Notes under the pieces: generated by a model
Database searches by the model: none
Told to the model about the DNA's origin: nothing
Seen by the model: the letters and a program-made list of their open reading frames with translations, nothing else
Assembly (NCBI GenBank): GCA_050251575.1
Contig: JBFWMP010000157.1
Span: 1-6,459, forward strand
DNA: 6,459 nt
Source: X23 sp050251575
Lineage (GTDB): Bacteria; Bacillota; Clostridia; SK-Y3
Direction: 5' to 3'
Translations under genes and position numbers: made by a program
Shown: one piece after another, positions 6,030 to 6,459 of the stretch
How the letters are laid out: each line of letters starts with the position of its first letter
How positions within the stretch are numbered: position 1 is the stretch's first letter

Positions 6030-6459
6030 ATGACTACTCAAATATTACAATCAAATAATGAACTCCCCGCTCCCCACTCCCCACTTGTTTCCGTCACCTG
6101 GACCTCCGAACAGTTGTCTGCCATTACAACCTCAGGCTGCGACCTGTTGGTTGCCGCTGCTGCCGGTTCAGGTAAAACAGCAGTGTTAGTAGAAAGAATA
6201 ATAAGAAAGATAACAGATGAAAAAGATCCCATTGATATAGATAGATTATTAGTTGTTACATTTACTAATGCGGCAGCGACCGAGATGCGTGAAAGAGTTG
6301 GGGAAGCCATTATCAAGGCACTGGAAAGAAAACCGGAATCCCGGCAGCTTCAAAGACAGCTGACATTATTGAATAAAGCGAGCATTACCACCGTACATTC
6401 TTTTTGTCTTGAAGTGATTAGAAATAATTTTCATTGTGTGGATTTGGCCCCTAATTTTC
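6030..6459 (+). CDS. addA: ATP-dependent helicase/nuclease subunit A (AddA), N-terminal part
   Basis: AddA is the motor subunit of AddAB, a UvrD/Rep-type superfamily 1A helicase with its own C-terminal nuclease domain. Only the first 143 residues are in the window; the family is usually about 1200. Visible helicase motifs are the Q motif (TWTSEQLSAI, Q28), Walker A (AGSGKT, 45-50) within LLVAAAAGSGKTAVLVERI, motif Ia (TFTNAAATEMRERV, 77-90) and motif Ic (TVHSFC, 121-126). All look intact. About 23 residues precede the conserved tryptophan (W24), around a dozen more than I recall for B. subtilis AddA, and the extra part is encoded by a tandem heptamer. The gene would normally follow addB closely, but here a REP/RAYT remnant lies between them, so it may need read-through past the hairpins or its own promoter. 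A TATAAA at 5997-6002 is the only visible -10 candidate and lacks a good -35. Confidence 0.95.
   Translation, partial: MTTQILQSNNELPAPHSPLVSVTWTSEQLSAITTSGCDLLVAAAAGSGKTAVLVERIIRKITDEKDPIDIDRLLVVTFTNAAATEMRERVGEAIIKALERKPESRQLQRQLTLLNKASITTVHSFCLEVIRNNFHCVDLAPNF
6062..6085 (+). repeat. Tandem heptamer (RCTCCCC x3) inside the addA coding start
   Basis: ACTCCCC, GCTCCCC and ACTCCCC stand head to tail and are followed by a partial ACT. The repeat encodes part of the Pro-rich stretch ELPAPHSPL (residues 11-19), and its C-rich codons stand out from the A/T-rich gene around it. Because the unit is 7 bp, gain or loss of one copy would shift the reading frame; three copies (21 bp) keep it. Confidence 0.75.

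Overview
This window looks like the chromosome of a low-GC Gram-positive anaerobe of the Clostridia type. The grounds are A/T-rich intergenic DNA, strong AGGAGG-type ribosome binding sites, and an AddB-AddA (RexB-RexA type) recombination enzyme carrying the four iron-sulfur cysteines known from Bacillus AddB. I cannot name a genus from the sequence alone.

Layout, left to right. The C-terminal end of an AEC-family (auxin efflux carrier type) membrane transporter runs in on the + strand. It converges on a complete Gfo/Idh/MocA-family oxidoreductase on the - strand, and a perfect 28-bp inverted repeat lies between the two stop codons, probably serving as a terminator. A short - strand gene for a 58-residue four-cysteine (zinc-ribbon-like) protein follows. 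It is divergent from addB, and the shared 170-bp intergenic region holds candidate promoters and two small palindromes. addB (1144 codons) is complete and looks intact. The 695 nt after it hold two 120-bp near-identical direct repeats, each folding into a REP-like hairpin, and then a REP-associated tyrosine transposase (RAYT, IS200/Y1 type) that has lost its middle, including the HUH motif. addA begins next, with a strong ribosome binding site and intact early helicase motifs, and runs off the right edge.

How the genes fit together. AddB and AddA form the helicase-nuclease that processes double-strand DNA ends for RecA-dependent repair. Their genes are usually adjacent and co-transcribed. Here a REP/RAYT element appears to have entered between them, moving addA about 0.7 kb downstream and placing large hairpins in the intercistronic RNA. 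The coding frames of both helicase-nuclease genes look undamaged as far as they can be seen. A 7-bp tandem repeat sits inside the extended N-terminal coding region of addA.

I see no CRISPR array, tRNA, rRNA, phage module or new defence system. The unusual content is the REP/RAYT insertion between addB and addA, the decayed transposase, and the heptamer repeat in addA.
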